This document shows positions 63,269-64,000 of a stretch of DNA of 64,000 nt, piece by piece. The notes under the pieces are model-generated. The model saw only the letters and a list, made by a program, of their open reading frames with translations, made no database searches and had not been told where the DNA came from. The DNA lies in NCBI GenBank assembly GCA_049603835.1, contig JBMYSZ010000003.1, positions 62,001 to 126,000 of the forward strand, written 5' to 3'. A program made the position numbers and the translations under genes. Position 1 is the first letter of the stretch. Each line of letters opens with the position of its first letter. The stretch comes from Mangrovicoccus sp049603835 (lineage in GTDB: Bacteria; Pseudomonadota; Alphaproteobacteria; Rhodobacterales; Rhodobacteraceae).

Positions 63269-64000
63269 TCAATGCCCCATCAATCGGTCCATAGCGCCAG
63301 GTTTATCATGATCAGCCAAGCGGTCCACAATGGTTTCGCTCGCTTCATTCAGCCCGACAAGTTCCACTTCCGCCCCATCGCGGCGGAATTTCAACACGAC
63401 CATATCCAAGGCCTGCACCGATGAGATATCCCAGATATGCGCCGCGCTTACATCGATCACGACCTTTTCCAGCACTTCGCCGAAATCGAAAGAGCTGGTG
63501 AACTCTGCCGCGGAAGCAAAGAAAAGCTGACCTTCGATGAAATAGGTCCGCTGTAGACCATCACTGCTCAGCTCAGAGCGCACCCGGAAGATCTGGGCGA
63601 TTTTCGCCGCAAAGAAAATGCCCGACAGCAGCACGCCGGTCAAAACGCCAATCGCCAGGTTATGAGTGCCAACGGTCACGATCACTGTGGCCAGCATCAC
63701 CACAGAGCTAGAGGTCGGATGTTCCCGCAGGGTCTTGATCGAGGACCAGCTGAATGTACCGATAGAGACCATGATCATAATCGCCACAAGCGCCGGCATC
63801 GGGATTTGGCGCACCAGATCGCCCAGCACGACAATCAGGAACAGCAGGAATACACCGGCGCAAAAGCAGCTCAACCGCCCGCGCCCGCCGGATTTGACGT
63901 TGATCATCGACTGACCGATCATCGCGCAACCCGCCATACCGCCGATAAAGCCGGTGAAGAAATTGCCCAGGCCCTGGCCGATGCATTCGCGGTTTTTGTT
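63269..64000 (-). CDS. SulP-family anion transporter with STAS domain, 5' end outside window
   Basis: The frame runs open to the last base of the window, so the N-terminal membrane part is missing. Visible are membrane segments of the SulP core (GNFFTGFIGGMAGCAMIGQS; ALVAIMIMVSIGTFSW) and a C-terminal STAS domain (VVIDVSAAHIWDISSVQALD). SulP proteins carry sulfate or bicarbonate. The carbonic anhydrase is 5 kb away, so a bicarbonate role is possible but not shown. Stop overlaps the upstream TTG of the stress-protein gene. Confidence 0.92.
   Translation of the reverse strand, partial: NKNRECIGQGLGNFFTGFIGGMAGCAMIGQSMINVKSGGRGRLSCFCAGVFLLFLIVVLGDLVRQIPMPALVAIMIMVSIGTFSWSSIKTLREHPTSSSVVMLATVIVTVGTHNLAIGVLTGVLLSGIFFAAKIAQIFRVRSELSSDGLQRTYFIEGQLFFASAAEFTSSFDFGEVLEKVVIDVSAAHIWDISSVQALDMVVLKFRRDGAEVELVGLNEASETIVDRLADHDKPGAMDRLMGH

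Overview
The window looks like a chromosomal segment of a marine alphaproteobacterium of the Rhodobacteraceae (Roseobacter group). Signs of this are the moderately GC-rich coding sequence, a DUF1194 protein, a DUF2794 protein, a VPLPA-CTERM type sorting tail, a RimK-like ATP-grasp/HprK-like kinase cluster, a complete Na+-translocating NADH:quinone reductase operon and an alphaproteobacterial-type LexA box. Genes are densely packed on both strands, many with 4-11 bp start/stop overlaps. I saw no rRNA, tRNA, CRISPR array, insertion sequence or phage genes.

Layout. 1-7.1 kb: the 3' part of an RTX adhesin-like gene, then a leftward surface-polysaccharide group (MsbA-type exporter, two-domain glycosyltransferase, sulfotransferase-like protein). 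7.3-9.9 kb: arfB followed by a phospho-lyase-like class III PLP enzyme and an APH-fold small-molecule kinase. 9.9-13.2 kb: NAD salvage genes pncB and pncA around a TetR/NmrA-type divergent pair with a palindromic operator. 13.3-16 kb: trhO and a YadGH-like ABC exporter. 16.2-23.6 kb: nqrABCDEF leftward, with the maturation genes apbE and nqrM divergent from it. 23.6-28.1 kb: a metallophosphoesterase, a thiolase and a hybrid histidine kinase.

28.1-35.4 kb is the most interesting part: a seven-gene cluster with a CofD-like protein, a PhoU-like/APH-like kinase fusion, a RimK-like ATP-grasp ligase, an HprK-related kinase, a histidine phosphatase, a metallophosphatase and an 89-residue amphi-Trp protein with a TTG start. 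Family content matches what sequence databases have called the 'GAK system', whose biochemical role is, to my knowledge, unknown. Two kinases, a ligase and two phosphatases in one overlapping operon suggest a phosphorylation/ligation cycle on an unknown substrate.

35.5-50 kb: envelope and housekeeping genes (L,D-transpeptidase, lipoprotein, yaaA, recQ, CPBP protease, accD-folC, a VPLPA-CTERM protein, zapE, a leucine-rich-repeat protein with near-identical 66-bp repeats, MFS and AEC transporters, a HAD hydrolase and a TetR regulator). 50-54 kb is looser: an I78 inhibitor-like lipoprotein, a pair of 120-bp direct repeats each carrying a 12-bp-stem hairpin, imuB without imuA or dnaE2 but with a LexA box, and an 800-bp stretch with no convincing gene. 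54-64 kb: DUF1194 and DUF2794 proteins, an NlpC/P60 and M17 peptidase pair, a degenerate Hpt-like protein, a carbonic anhydrase, a relaxase-tail-like small protein, a beta-barrel protein, asd, and a SulP transporter/universal stress protein/KpsS-like group cut by the window end.
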